Source: JTS-RE37 sp963756115 (lineage in GTDB: Bacteria; Bacteroidota; Bacteroidia; Flavobacteriales; Flavobacteriaceae). Taken from it: a stretch of 64,000 bases of DNA. A model generated the notes under the pieces. That model saw only the letters and a list, made by a program, of their open reading frames with translations, did no database searches and was not told where the DNA came from. The position numbers and the translations under genes are program-made. The stretch's first letter is position 1; each line of letters starts with the position of its first letter. The stretch is taken from contig CAVWMN010000010.1 of the NCBI GenBank assembly GCA_963756115.1, forward strand, positions 1,674,001 through 1,738,000. The letters run 5' to 3'. This document shows positions 35,030 to 45,600 of this stretch, piece after piece.

Positions 35030-38000
35030 TTATTTAACCACAAAGACCACGTTGATCAATGAATTGTAATCAGCAGGCTGTCCAATGATATCATATGTCA
35101 TTACACCGCTGGCGTCGATTGTCACATTCGCAAAAACCGTAGGGTCATAATAGGTTACATAATAATACAGTTCAGCTGCAGTATAGGTAGGAATGGCTGC
35201 GGGAGCACCCACGCTGGCTGCAGAAGAAGGCAATGTCATTCCGTATTGATCAAGGTACTGCTGGTACAAGTCTTCCGTAAACCCTACGCCATTTGTCGAC
35301 GCATCTACCGCAATGGATGGCGGATAGAAGATCCGTGCAGATTTCGAGGTGATGGGTGCTATAGCCTCTATTACTTCCTGTACCGTGGTTTCATTCGTCG
35401 GGGAACCTAATCCGCCTTCGTCCATATCAATGGGTGTTCTTAGGGGAACTTCATCATCATATTGGTCATCGGTAGATCCGAAAGTAGTTGTACCACCGTC
35501 CTCATTAGTATAAGTAAAGGTGCCGTCGGCATTGTCAACAAGGGTTGTCAGGGTTTCCGTAAACGTGGTAATGGTCCCATCCTCACTGGTATAGGTAAAG
35601 CTGCCATCCCCGTTGTCCACCAAAGTGGTCACCGTATTGCCTGAATCGATGGTAACTGCCGTGCCGAAATCATCCGTGATGGTGTAGGTGCCGTCCAGGT
35701 TGTCCACCACCGTGGCGATTTTCGAATCAAAGGTCGTAGCCACCCCATCCTCATTGGTATAGGTGAAAGTGCCGTCGGCATTGTCAACTAATGTGGAAAG
35801 CGTTTCCGTAAAGGTGGTGATGGTCCCATCCTCACTGGTATAGGTAAAGCTGCCATCCCCGTTGTCCACCAGAGTGGTCACCGTGTTAGTGGTATCGATG
35901 GTAACGGCCGTGCCGAAATCATCCGTGATGGTGTAGCTGCCGTCCAGGTTGTCTACCACCGTGGCTATTTTCGAATCAAAGGTCGTGGCCACCCCATCCT
36001 CATTGGTATAGGTAAAAGTGCCGTCGGCATTGTCAACAAGGGTTGTCAGGGTTTCCGTAAACGTGGTGATGGTCCCATCCTCGCTGGTATAGGTAAAGCT
36101 GCCATCCCCGTTGTCCACCAGAGTGGTCACCGTGTTAGTGGTATCGATGGTAACGGCCGTGCCGAAATCATCCGTGATGGTGTAGCTGCCGTCCAGGTTA
36201 TCTACCACCGTGGCGATTTTCGAATCAAAGGTCGTGGCCACCCCATCCTCGTTGGTATAGGTAAAAGTGCCGTCTGCATTGTCAACTAATGTGGAAAGCG
36301 TCTCGGTAAAGGTGGTGATGGTCCCATCCTCACTGGTATAGGTAAAGCTGCCGTCCCCGTTGTCCACCAGAGTGGTCACCGTGTTAGTGGTATCGATGGT
36401 AACGGCCGTGCCAAAGTCATCCGTGATGGTGTAGCTGCCGTCCAGGTTGTCCACCACCGTGGCTATTTTCGAATCAAAGGTCGTGGCCACCCCGTCCTCG
36501 TTGGTATAGGTAAAAGTGCCGTCTGCATTGTCAACTAATGTGGAAAGGGTTTCCGTAAAGGTGGTGATGGTCCCATCCTCGCTGGTATAGGTAAAGCTGC
36601 CGTCCCCGTTGTCCACCAAAGTGGTCACCGTGTTAGTGGTATCGATGGTAACGGCCGTGCCGAAATCATCCGTGATGGTGTAGCTGCCGTCCAGGTTATC
36701 TACCACCGTGGCGATTTTCGAATCAAAGGTCGTGGCCACCCCGTCCTCGTTGGTATAGGTGAAAGTGCCGTCTGCATTGTCAACAAGGGTTGTCAGGGTT
36801 TCCGTAAAGGTGGTGATGGTCCCATCCTCACTGGTATAGGTAAAGCTGCCATCCCCGTTGTCCACCAGAGTGGTCACCGTGTTAGTGGTATCGATGGTAA
36901 CGGCCGTGCCAAAGTCATCCGTGATGGTGTAGCTGCCGTCCAGGTTGTCCACCACCGTGGCGATTTTCGAATCAAAGGTCGTGGCCACCCCGTCCTCGTT
37001 GGTATAGGTAAAAGTGCCGTCGGCATTGTCAACAAGGGTTGTCAGGGTTTCCGTAAAGGTGGTGATGGTCCCATCCTCGCTGGTATAGGTAAAGCTGCCA
37101 TCCCCGTTGTCCACCAAAGTGGTCACCGTGTTAGTGGTATCGATGGTAACGGCCGTGCCGAAATCATCCGTGATGGTGTAGCTGCCGTCCAGGTTGTCCA
37201 CCACCGTGGCGATTTTCGAATCAAAGGTCGTGGCCACCCCGTCCTCGTTGGTATAGGTGAAAGTGCCGTCGGCATTGTCAACCAGGGTTGTCAGGGTTTC
37301 CGTAAAGGTGGTGATGGTCCCATCCTCGCTGGTATAGGTAAAGCTGCCGTCCCCGTTGTCCACCAGAGTGGTCACCGTGTTAGTGGTATCGATGGTAACG
37401 GCCGTGCCAAAGTCATCCGTGATGGTGTAGGTGCCGTCCAGGTTATCTACCACCGTGGCGATTTTCGAATCAAAGGTCGTGGCCACCCCATCCTCGTTGG
37501 TATAGGTAAAAGTGCCGTCGGCATTGTCAACAAGGGTTGTCAGGGTTTCCGTAAACGTGGTGATGGTCCCATCCTCACTGGTATAGGTAAAGCTGCCGTC
37601 CCCGTTGTCCACCAGAGTGGTCACCGTGTTAGTGGTATCGATGGTAACGGCCGTGCCAAAGTCATCCGTGATGGTGTAGCTGCCGTCCAGGTTGTCCACC
37701 ACCGTGGCGATTTTCGAATCAAAGGTCGTGGCCACCCCGTCCTCGTTGGTATAGGTGAAAGTGCCGTCGGCATTGTCAACTAATGTGGAAAGCGTCTCGG
37801 TAAAGGTGGTGATGGTCCCATCCTCGCTGGTATAGGTAAAGCTGCCGTCCCCGTTGTCCACCAGAGTGGTCACCGTGTTAGTGGTATCGATGGTAACGGC
37901 CGTGCCGAAATCATCCGTGATGGTGTAGCTGCCGTCCAGGTTGTCCACCACCGTGGCTATTTTCGAATCAAAGGTCGTGGCCACCCCGTCCTCGTTGGTA

Positions 38001-41000
38001 TAGGTGAAAGTGCCGTCGGCATTGTCAACCAGGGTTGTCAGGGTCTCGGTAAAGGTGGTGATGGTCCCATCCTCGCTGGTATAGGTAAAGCTGCCGTCCC
38101 CGTTGTCCACCAGAGTGGTCACCGTGTTAGTGGTATCGATGGTAACGGCCGTGCCAAAGTCATCCGTGATGGTGTAGCTGCCGTCCAGGTTATCTACCAC
38201 CGTGGCTATTTTCGAATCAAAGGTCGTGGCCACCCCATCCTCGTTGGTATAGGTGAAAGTGCCGTCTGCATTGTCAACTAATGTGGAAAGCGTTTCCGTA
38301 AAGGTGGTGATGGTCCCATCCTCGCTGGTATAGGTAAAGCTGCCGTCCCCGTTGTCCACCAGAGTGGTCACCGTGTTAGTGGTATCGATGGTAACGGCCG
38401 TGCCAAAGTCATCCGTGATGGTGTAGCTGCCGTCCAGGTTGTCCACCACCGTGGCTATTTTCGAATCAAAGGTCGTGGCCACCCCGTCCTCGTTGGTATA
38501 GGTGAAAGTGCCGTCTGCATTGTCAACAAGGGTTGTCAGGGTTTCCGTAAAGGTGGTGATGGTCCCATCCTCGCTGGTATAGGTAAAGCTGCCGTCCCCG
38601 TTGTCCACCAGAGTGGTCACCGTGTTAGTGGTATCGATGGTAACGGCCGTGCCAAAATCATCCGTGATGGTATAGGTGCCGTCCAGGTTGTCCACCACCG
38701 TGGCTATTTTTGAATCAAAGGTCGTGGCCACCCCATCCTCGTTGGTATAGGTAAAAGTGCCGTCGGCATTGTCAACCAGGGTTGTCAGGGTCTCGGTAAA
38801 GGTGGTGATGGTCCCATCCTCGCTGGTATAGGTAAAGCTGCCGTCCCCGTTGTCCACCAGAGTGGTCACCGTGTTAGTGGTATCGATGGTAACGGCCGTG
38901 CCAAAGTCATCCGTGATGGTATAGCTGCCGTCCAGGTTGTCTACCACCGTGGCTATTTTCGAATCAAAGGTCGTGGCCACCCCGTCCTCGTTGGTATAGG
39001 TGAAAGTGCCGTCGGCATTGTCAACAAGGGTTGTCAGGGTTTCCGTAAAGGTGGTGATGGTCCCATCCTCACTGGTATAGGTAAAGCTGCCGTCCCCGTT
39101 GTCCACCAAAGTGGTCACCGTGTTAGTGGTATCGATGGTAACGGCCGTGCCGAAATCATCCGTGATGGTGTAGCTGCCGTCCAGGTTGTCCACCACCGTG
39201 GCGATTTTCGAATCAAAGGTCGTGGCCGCACCGCTTTCGTTGGTGTAGGTAAAGGTATCGTCCCCATTATCAACCAGGGTCGTAACGGTTTCAGAAATCG
39301 TAACTGATGAGACATTGAGGTATAACCCGCCATCTGTTCCGACCGAAATATCGTTGTTGGCATCATTGCTTATCAGATCTATCGTTTGTGCAGTGCCATC
39401 TTCATTGGTATAGGTAATTGTGCCATCCCCATTGTTGACCAGATTGGTAACTGTATCATTGGTATCAATGATCATGGTATTGCCCGAATCATCCGTAAGT
39501 GTATAAGTTCCGTCTCCATTATTAACCGCAAGGGCCCTTCTGGAATCAAAGGTCGTGGCCACCCCATCCTCATTGGTATAGGTGAAAGTGCCGTCGGCAT
39601 TGTCAACAAGGGTTGTCAGGGTTTCCGTAAAGGTGGTGATGGTCCCATCCTCGCTGGTATAGGTAAAGCTGCCGTCCCCGTTGTCCACCAGAGTGGTCAC
39701 CGTGTTAGTGGTATCGATGGTAACGGCCGTGCCGAAATCATCCGTGATGGTGTAGCTGCCGTCCAGGTTGTCTACCACCGTGGCGATTTTGGAATCAAAG
39801 GTCGTGGCCACCCCGTCCTCGTTGGTATAGGTGAAAGTGCCGTCGGCATTGTCAACTAAGGTGGAAAGGGTTTCCGTAAAGGTGGTGATGGTCCCATCCT
39901 CGCTGGTATAGGTAAAGCTGCCATCCCCGTTGTCCACCAGAGTGGTCACCGTGTTAGTGGTATCGATGGTAACGGCCGTGCCAAAGTCATCCGTGATGGT
40001 GTAGCTGCCGTCCAGGTTGTCCACCACCGTGGCTATTTTCGAATCAAAGGTCGTGGCCACCCCATCCTCGTTGGTATAGGTGAAAGTGCCGTCGGCATTG
40101 TCAACAAGGGTTGACAGGGTTTCCGTAAACGTGGTGATGGTCCCATCCTCACTGGTATAGGTAAAGCTGCCGTCCCCGTTGTCCACCAGAGTGGTCACCG
40201 TGTTAGTGGTATCGATGGTAACGGCCGTGCCAAAGTCATCCGTGATGGTGTAGCTGCCGTCCAGGTTGTCTACCACCGTGGCGATTTTTGAATCAAAGGT
40301 CGTGGCCACCCCATCCTCGTTGGTATAGGTAAAAGTGCCGTCGGCATTGTCAACAAGGGTTGTCAGGGTTTCCGTAAAGGTGGTGATGGTCCCATCCTCG
40401 CTGGTATAGGTAAAGCTGCCGTCCCCGTTGTCCACCAAAGTGGTCACCGTGTTAGTGGTATCGATGGTAACGGCCGTGCCAAAATCATCCGTGATGGTAT
40501 AGCTGCCGTCCAGGTTGTCCACCACCGTGGCTATTTTCGAATCAAAGGTCGTGGCCACCCCATCCTCGTTGGTATAGGTGAAAGTGCCGTCTGCATTGTC
40601 AACTAGGGTGGACAGGGTCTCCGTAAAGGTGGTGATGGTCCCATCCTCGCTGGTATAGGTAAAGCTGCCGTCCCCGTTGTCCACCAAAGTGGTCACCGTG
40701 TTAGTGGTATCGATGGTAACGGCCGTGCCGAAATCATCCGTGATGGTGTAGCTGCCGTCCAGGTTGTCCACCACCGTGGCTATTTTCGAATCAAAGGTCG
40801 TGGCCGCACCGCTTTCGTTGGTGTAGGTAAAGGTATCGTCCCCATTATCGACCAGGGTCGTAACGGTTTCAGAAATCGTAACTGATGAGACATTGAGGTA
40901 TAACCCGCCATCTGTTCCGACCGAAATATCGTTGTTGGCATCATTGCTTATCAGATCTATCGTTTGTGCAGTGCCATCTTCATTGGTATAGGTAATTGTG

Positions 41001-42499
41001 CCATCCCCATTGTTGACCAGATTGGTAACTGTATCATTGGTATCAATGATCATGGTATTGCCCGAATCATCCGTAAGTGTATAAGAGCCGTCTCCATTAT
41101 TAACCGCAAGGGCCCTTCTGGAATCAAAGGTCGTGGCCACCCCATCCTCATTGGTATAGGTAAAAGTGCCGTCGGCATTGTCAACAAGGGTTGTCAGGGT
41201 TTCCGTAAAGGTGGTGATGGTCCCATCCTCGCTGGTATAGGTAAAGCTGCCGTCCCCGTTGTCCACCAGAGTGGTCACCGTATTAGTGGTATCGATGGTA
41301 ACGGCCGTGCCGAAATCATCCGTGATGGTGTAGCTGCCGTCCAGGTTGTCCACCACCGTGGCTATTTTCGAATCAAAGGTCGTGGCCACCCCGTCCTCGT
41401 TGGTATAGGTGAAAGTGCCGTCTGCATTGTCAACAAGGGTTGTCAGGGTTTCCGTAAAGGTGGTGATGGTCCCATCCTCGCTGGTATAGGTAAAGCTGCC
41501 GTCCCCGTTGTCCACCAGAGTGGTCACCGTGTTAGTGGTATCGATGGTAACGGCCGTGCCGAAATCATCCGTGATGGTATAGGTGCCGTCCAGGTTGTCC
41601 ACCACCGTGGCTATTTTGGAATCAAAGGTCGTGGCCACCCCATCCTCGTTGGTATAGGTAAAAGTGCCGTCGGCATTGTCAACAAGGGTTGTCAGGGTTT
41701 CCGTAAACGTGGTGATGGTCCCATCCTCACTGGTATAGGTAAAGCTGCCATCCCCGTTGTCCACCAGAGTGGTCACCGTGTTAGTGGTATCGATGGTCAC
41801 CGAGGTGCCAAAGTCATCCGTGATGGTGTAGCTGCCGTCCAGGTTGTCTACCACCGTGGCGATTTTCGAATCAAAGGTCGTGGCCACCCCGTCCTCGTTG
41901 GTATAGGTAAAAGTGCCGTCGGCATTGTCAACAAGGGTTGTCAGGGTTTCCGTAAACGTGGTGATGGTCCCATCCTCACTGGTATAGGTAAAGCTGCCGT
42001 CCCCGTTGTCCACCAGAGTGGTCACCGTGTTAGTGGTATCGATGGTAACGGCCGTGCCGAAATCATCCGTGATGGTATAGGTGCCGTCCAGGTTGTCTAC
42101 CACCGTGGCTATTTTCGAATCAAAGGTCGTGGCCACCCCATCCTCGTTGGTATAGGTAAAAGTGCCGTCGGCATTGTCAACCAGGGTTGTCAGGGTTTCC
42201 GTAAAGGTGGTGATGGTCCCATCCTCGCTGGTATAGGTAAAGCTGCCGTCCCCGTTGTCCACCAAAGTGGTCACCGTGTTAGTGGTATCGATGGTAACGG
42301 CCGTGCCGAAATCATCCGTGATGGTATAGCTGCCGTCCAGGTTATCTACCACCGTGGCGATTTTCGAATCAAAGGTCGTGGCCACCCCGTCCTCGTTGGT
42401 ATAGGTGAAAGTGCCGTCTGCATTGTCAACTAAGGGTGGCAGGCGTTTCCGTAAAGGTGGTGATGGTCCCATCCTCGCTGGTATAGGTAAAGCTGCCAT
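35030..42499 (-). pseudogene. Giant repeat surface protein, C-terminal part (separated by a +1 frameshift)
   Basis: This frame continues 42426-46883 after a one-base insertion near 42431-42436. True coding in this frame begins at the shift; the ATG at 42499 is out-of-frame sequence and not a real start. It consists of 25 copies of an 83-residue unit built from three sub-repeats of about 27 residues: TLVDNADGTFTYTNEDG, TVVDNLDGSYTITDDFG and TLVDNGDGSFTYTSEDG. Two longer variant blocks interrupt it (about 39200-39550 and 40780-41130). The last 150 residues are unique, contain IPTYTAAELYYYVTYYD, and end YNSLINVVFVVK. No type A or B T9SS domain is recognised. Removing one base gives a single 3,950-codon gene with 42426-46883. 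Called a pseudogene only because of the break as read. Confidence 0.8.
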
Positions 42500-42640
42500 C
42501 CCCGTTGTCCACCAAAGTGGTCACCGTGTTGGTGGTATCGATGGTAACGGCCGTGCCAAAGTCATCCGTGATGGTGTAGCTGCCGTCCAGGTTGTCCACC
42601 ACCGTGGCGATTTTCGAATCAAAGGTAGTGGCCGCACCGC
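35480..42640 (-). repeat. 249-bp tandem repeat tract, 26 copies
   Basis: A marker string (GCCGTCCAGG) recurs every 249 bases at 35690, 35939 and so on to 39176 (15 copies), then 39758-40754 (5) and 41336-42582 (6). The two gaps are 582 bases each, i.e. one unit plus a 333-base variant insert. Copies differ mainly by scattered silent changes in a mosaic pattern. Confidence 0.93.
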
Positions 42641-45600
42641 TTTCGTTGGTGTAGGTAAAGGTACCGTCCCCATTATCGACCAGGGTCGTAACGGTTTCAG
42701 AAATCGTAACTGAAGCTACATTTAAATAAAGACCTCCATCGGATCCGGATACGATATCATTATTGGCGTCTGCACTGATCAAACTAATAGTAACCGGTGT
42801 TCCGGCTTCATCAGTATATGTAAATGTGGCATTTCCATTATCAACCAGGGTAGAAAGGGAAGTGTCTGATATGGTCGTGGTAGTGCCCGAGGCATCCGTA
42901 AAATCATAGGTGCCGTCCCCGTTGTCAACAAGTGCCACCGTACCTGCAGCCGCGTTGATCTCATCGATGGCAGCCTGCACATCGAGAGCTGCAAGACCGG
43001 ATGCCGTATTGTCATACGGGTTGCTCGAAGCATTCGTGTCAATTGTTACATCAGATCCATCATTGTTGTTAAATACATATGTACCATCAAAATTTTCAAT
43101 AATATCCGCCTTCCGGACCATCTGGGGTATACCATCTTCGTTGGTATAGGTAAACGTTCCATTGGCATTATCTACAAGGGTTGTCAGCGTTTCCGTAAAT
43201 ATTGTTACTGTCCCGTCTTCCCTTGTGTATGTAAAGCTGCCATCCCCGTTGTCCACCAGGGTGGAAAGGGAAGTGTCTGATATGGTCGTGGTAGTGCCCG
43301 AGGCATCCGTAAAATCATAGGTGCCGTCCCCGTTGTCAACAAGTGCCACCGTACCGGCAGCCGCGTTGATCTCATCGATGGCAGTCTGCACATTGGTAGC
43401 TGCAAGGCCCGAAGCCGTATTGTCATACGGGTTGCTCGAAGCATTCGTGTCGATGTTCTGGGTGGCCCCGCTCTCATCGGTATAGGTATAGGACCCGTCC
43501 CCGTTGTCCACCAGGGTGGAAAGGGAAGTGTCTGATATGGTCGTGGTAGTGCCCGAGGCATCCGTAAAATCATAGGTGCCGTCCCCGTTGTCAACAAGTG
43601 CCACCGTACCGGCAGCCGCGTTGATCTCATCGATGGCAGTCTGCACATTGGTAGCTGCAAGGCCCGAAGCCGTATTGTCATACGGGTTGCTCGAAGCATT
43701 CGTGTCGATGTTCTGGGTGGCCCCGCTCTCATCGGTATAGGTATAGGACCCGTCCCCGTTGTCCACCAGGGTGGAAAGGGAAGTGTCTGATATGGTCGTG
43801 GTAGTGCCCGAGGCATCCGTAAAATCATAGGTGCCGTCCCCGTTGTCAACAAGTGCCACCGTACCGGCAGCCGCGTTGATCTCATCGATGGCAGTCTGCA
43901 CATTGGTAGCTGCAAGGCCCGAAGCCGTATTGTCATACGGGTTGCTCGAAGCATTCGTGTCGATGTTCTGGGTGGCCCCGCTCTCATCGGTATAGGTATA
44001 GGACCCGTCCCCGTTGTCCACCAGGGTGGAAAGGGAAGTGTCTGATATGGTCGTGGTAGTGCCCGAGGCATCCGTAAAATCATAGGTGCCGTCCCCGTTG
44101 TCAACAAGTGCCACCGTACCGGCAGCCGCGTTGATCTCATCGATGGCAGTCTGCACATTGGTAGCTGCAAGGCCCGAAGCCGTATTGTCATACGGGTTGC
44201 TCGAAGCATTCGTGTCGATGTTCTGGGTGGCCCCGCTCTCATCGGTATAGGTATAGGACCCGTCCCCGTTGTCCACCAGGGTGGAAAGGGAAGTGTCTGA
44301 TATGGTCGTGGTAGTGCCCGAGGCATCCGTAAAATCATAGGTGCCGTCCCCGTTGTCAACAAGTGCCACCGTACCGGCAGCCGCGTTGATCTCATCGATG
44401 GCAGTCTGCACATTGGTAGCTGCAAGGCCCGAAGCCGTATTGTCATACGGGTTGCTCGAAGCATTCGTGTCGATGTTCTGGGTGGCCCCGCTCTCATCGG
44501 TATAGGTATAGGACCCGTCCCCGTTGTCCACCAGGGTGGAAAGGGAAGTGTCTGATATGGTCGTGGTAGTGCCCGAGGCATCCGTAAAATCATAGGTGCC
44601 GTCCCCGTTGTCAACAAGTGCCACCGTACCGGCAGCCGCGTTGATCTCATCGATGGCAGTCTGCACATTGGTAGCTGCAAGGCCCGAAGCCGTATTGTCA
44701 TACGGGTTGCTCGAAGCATTCGTGTCGATGTTCTGGGTGGCCCCGCTCTCATCGGTATAGGTATAGGACCCGTCCCCGTTGTCCACCAGGGTGGAAAGGG
44801 AAGTGTCTGATATGGTCGTGGTAGTGCCCGAGGCATCCGTAAAATCATAGGTGCCGTCCCCGTTGTCAACAAGTGCCACCGTACCGGCAGCCGCGTTGAT
44901 CTCATCGATGGCAGTCTGCACATTGGTAGCTGCAAGGCCCGAAGCCGTATTGTCATACGGGTTGCTCGAAGCATTCGTGTCGATGTTCTGGGTGGCCCCG
45001 CTCTCATCGGTATAGGTATAGGACCCGTCCCCGTTGTCCACCAGGGTGGAAAGGGAAGTGTCTGATATGGTCGTGGTAGTGCCCGAGGCATCCGTAAAAT
45101 CATAGGTGCCGTCCCCGTTGTCAACAAGTGCCACCGTACCGGCAGCCGCGTTGATCTCATCGATGGCAGTCTGCACATTGGTAGCTGCAAGGCCCGAAGC
45201 CGTATTGTCATACGGGTTGCTCGAAGCATTCGTGTCGATGTTCTGGGTGGCCCCGCTCTCATCGGTATAGGTATAGGACCCGTCCCCGTTGTCCACCAGG
45301 GTGGAAAGGGAAGTGTCTGATATGGTCGTGGTAGTGCCCGAGGCATCCGTAAAATCATAGGTGCCGTCCCCGTTGTCAACAAGTGCCACCGTACCGGCAG
45401 CCGCGTTGATCTCATCGATGGCAGTCTGCACATTGGTAGCTGCAAGGCCCGAAGCCGTATTGTCATACGGGTTGCTCGAAGCATTCGTGTCGATGTTCTG
45501 GGTGGCCCCGCTCTCATCGGTATAGGTATAGGACCCGTCCCCGTTGTCCACCAGGGTGGAAAGGGAAGTGTCTGATATGGTCGTGGTAGTGCCCGAGGCA

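Noticed and set aside
40964..42433. A 489-codon plus-strand frame across the 249-bp repeats
   Set aside because: Same repeat artefact, antisense to the giant gene.
42426..42499. Programmed frameshift in the giant gene
   Set aside because: No slippery heptamer or pseudoknot-like element seen; the unit has one extra base and nearby substitutions, which better fits an error or a plain insertion.
42469..42499. ATG at 42499 as a separate gene start
   Set aside because: The first codons are an out-of-frame reading of a repeat unit; coding sense begins only after the shift.
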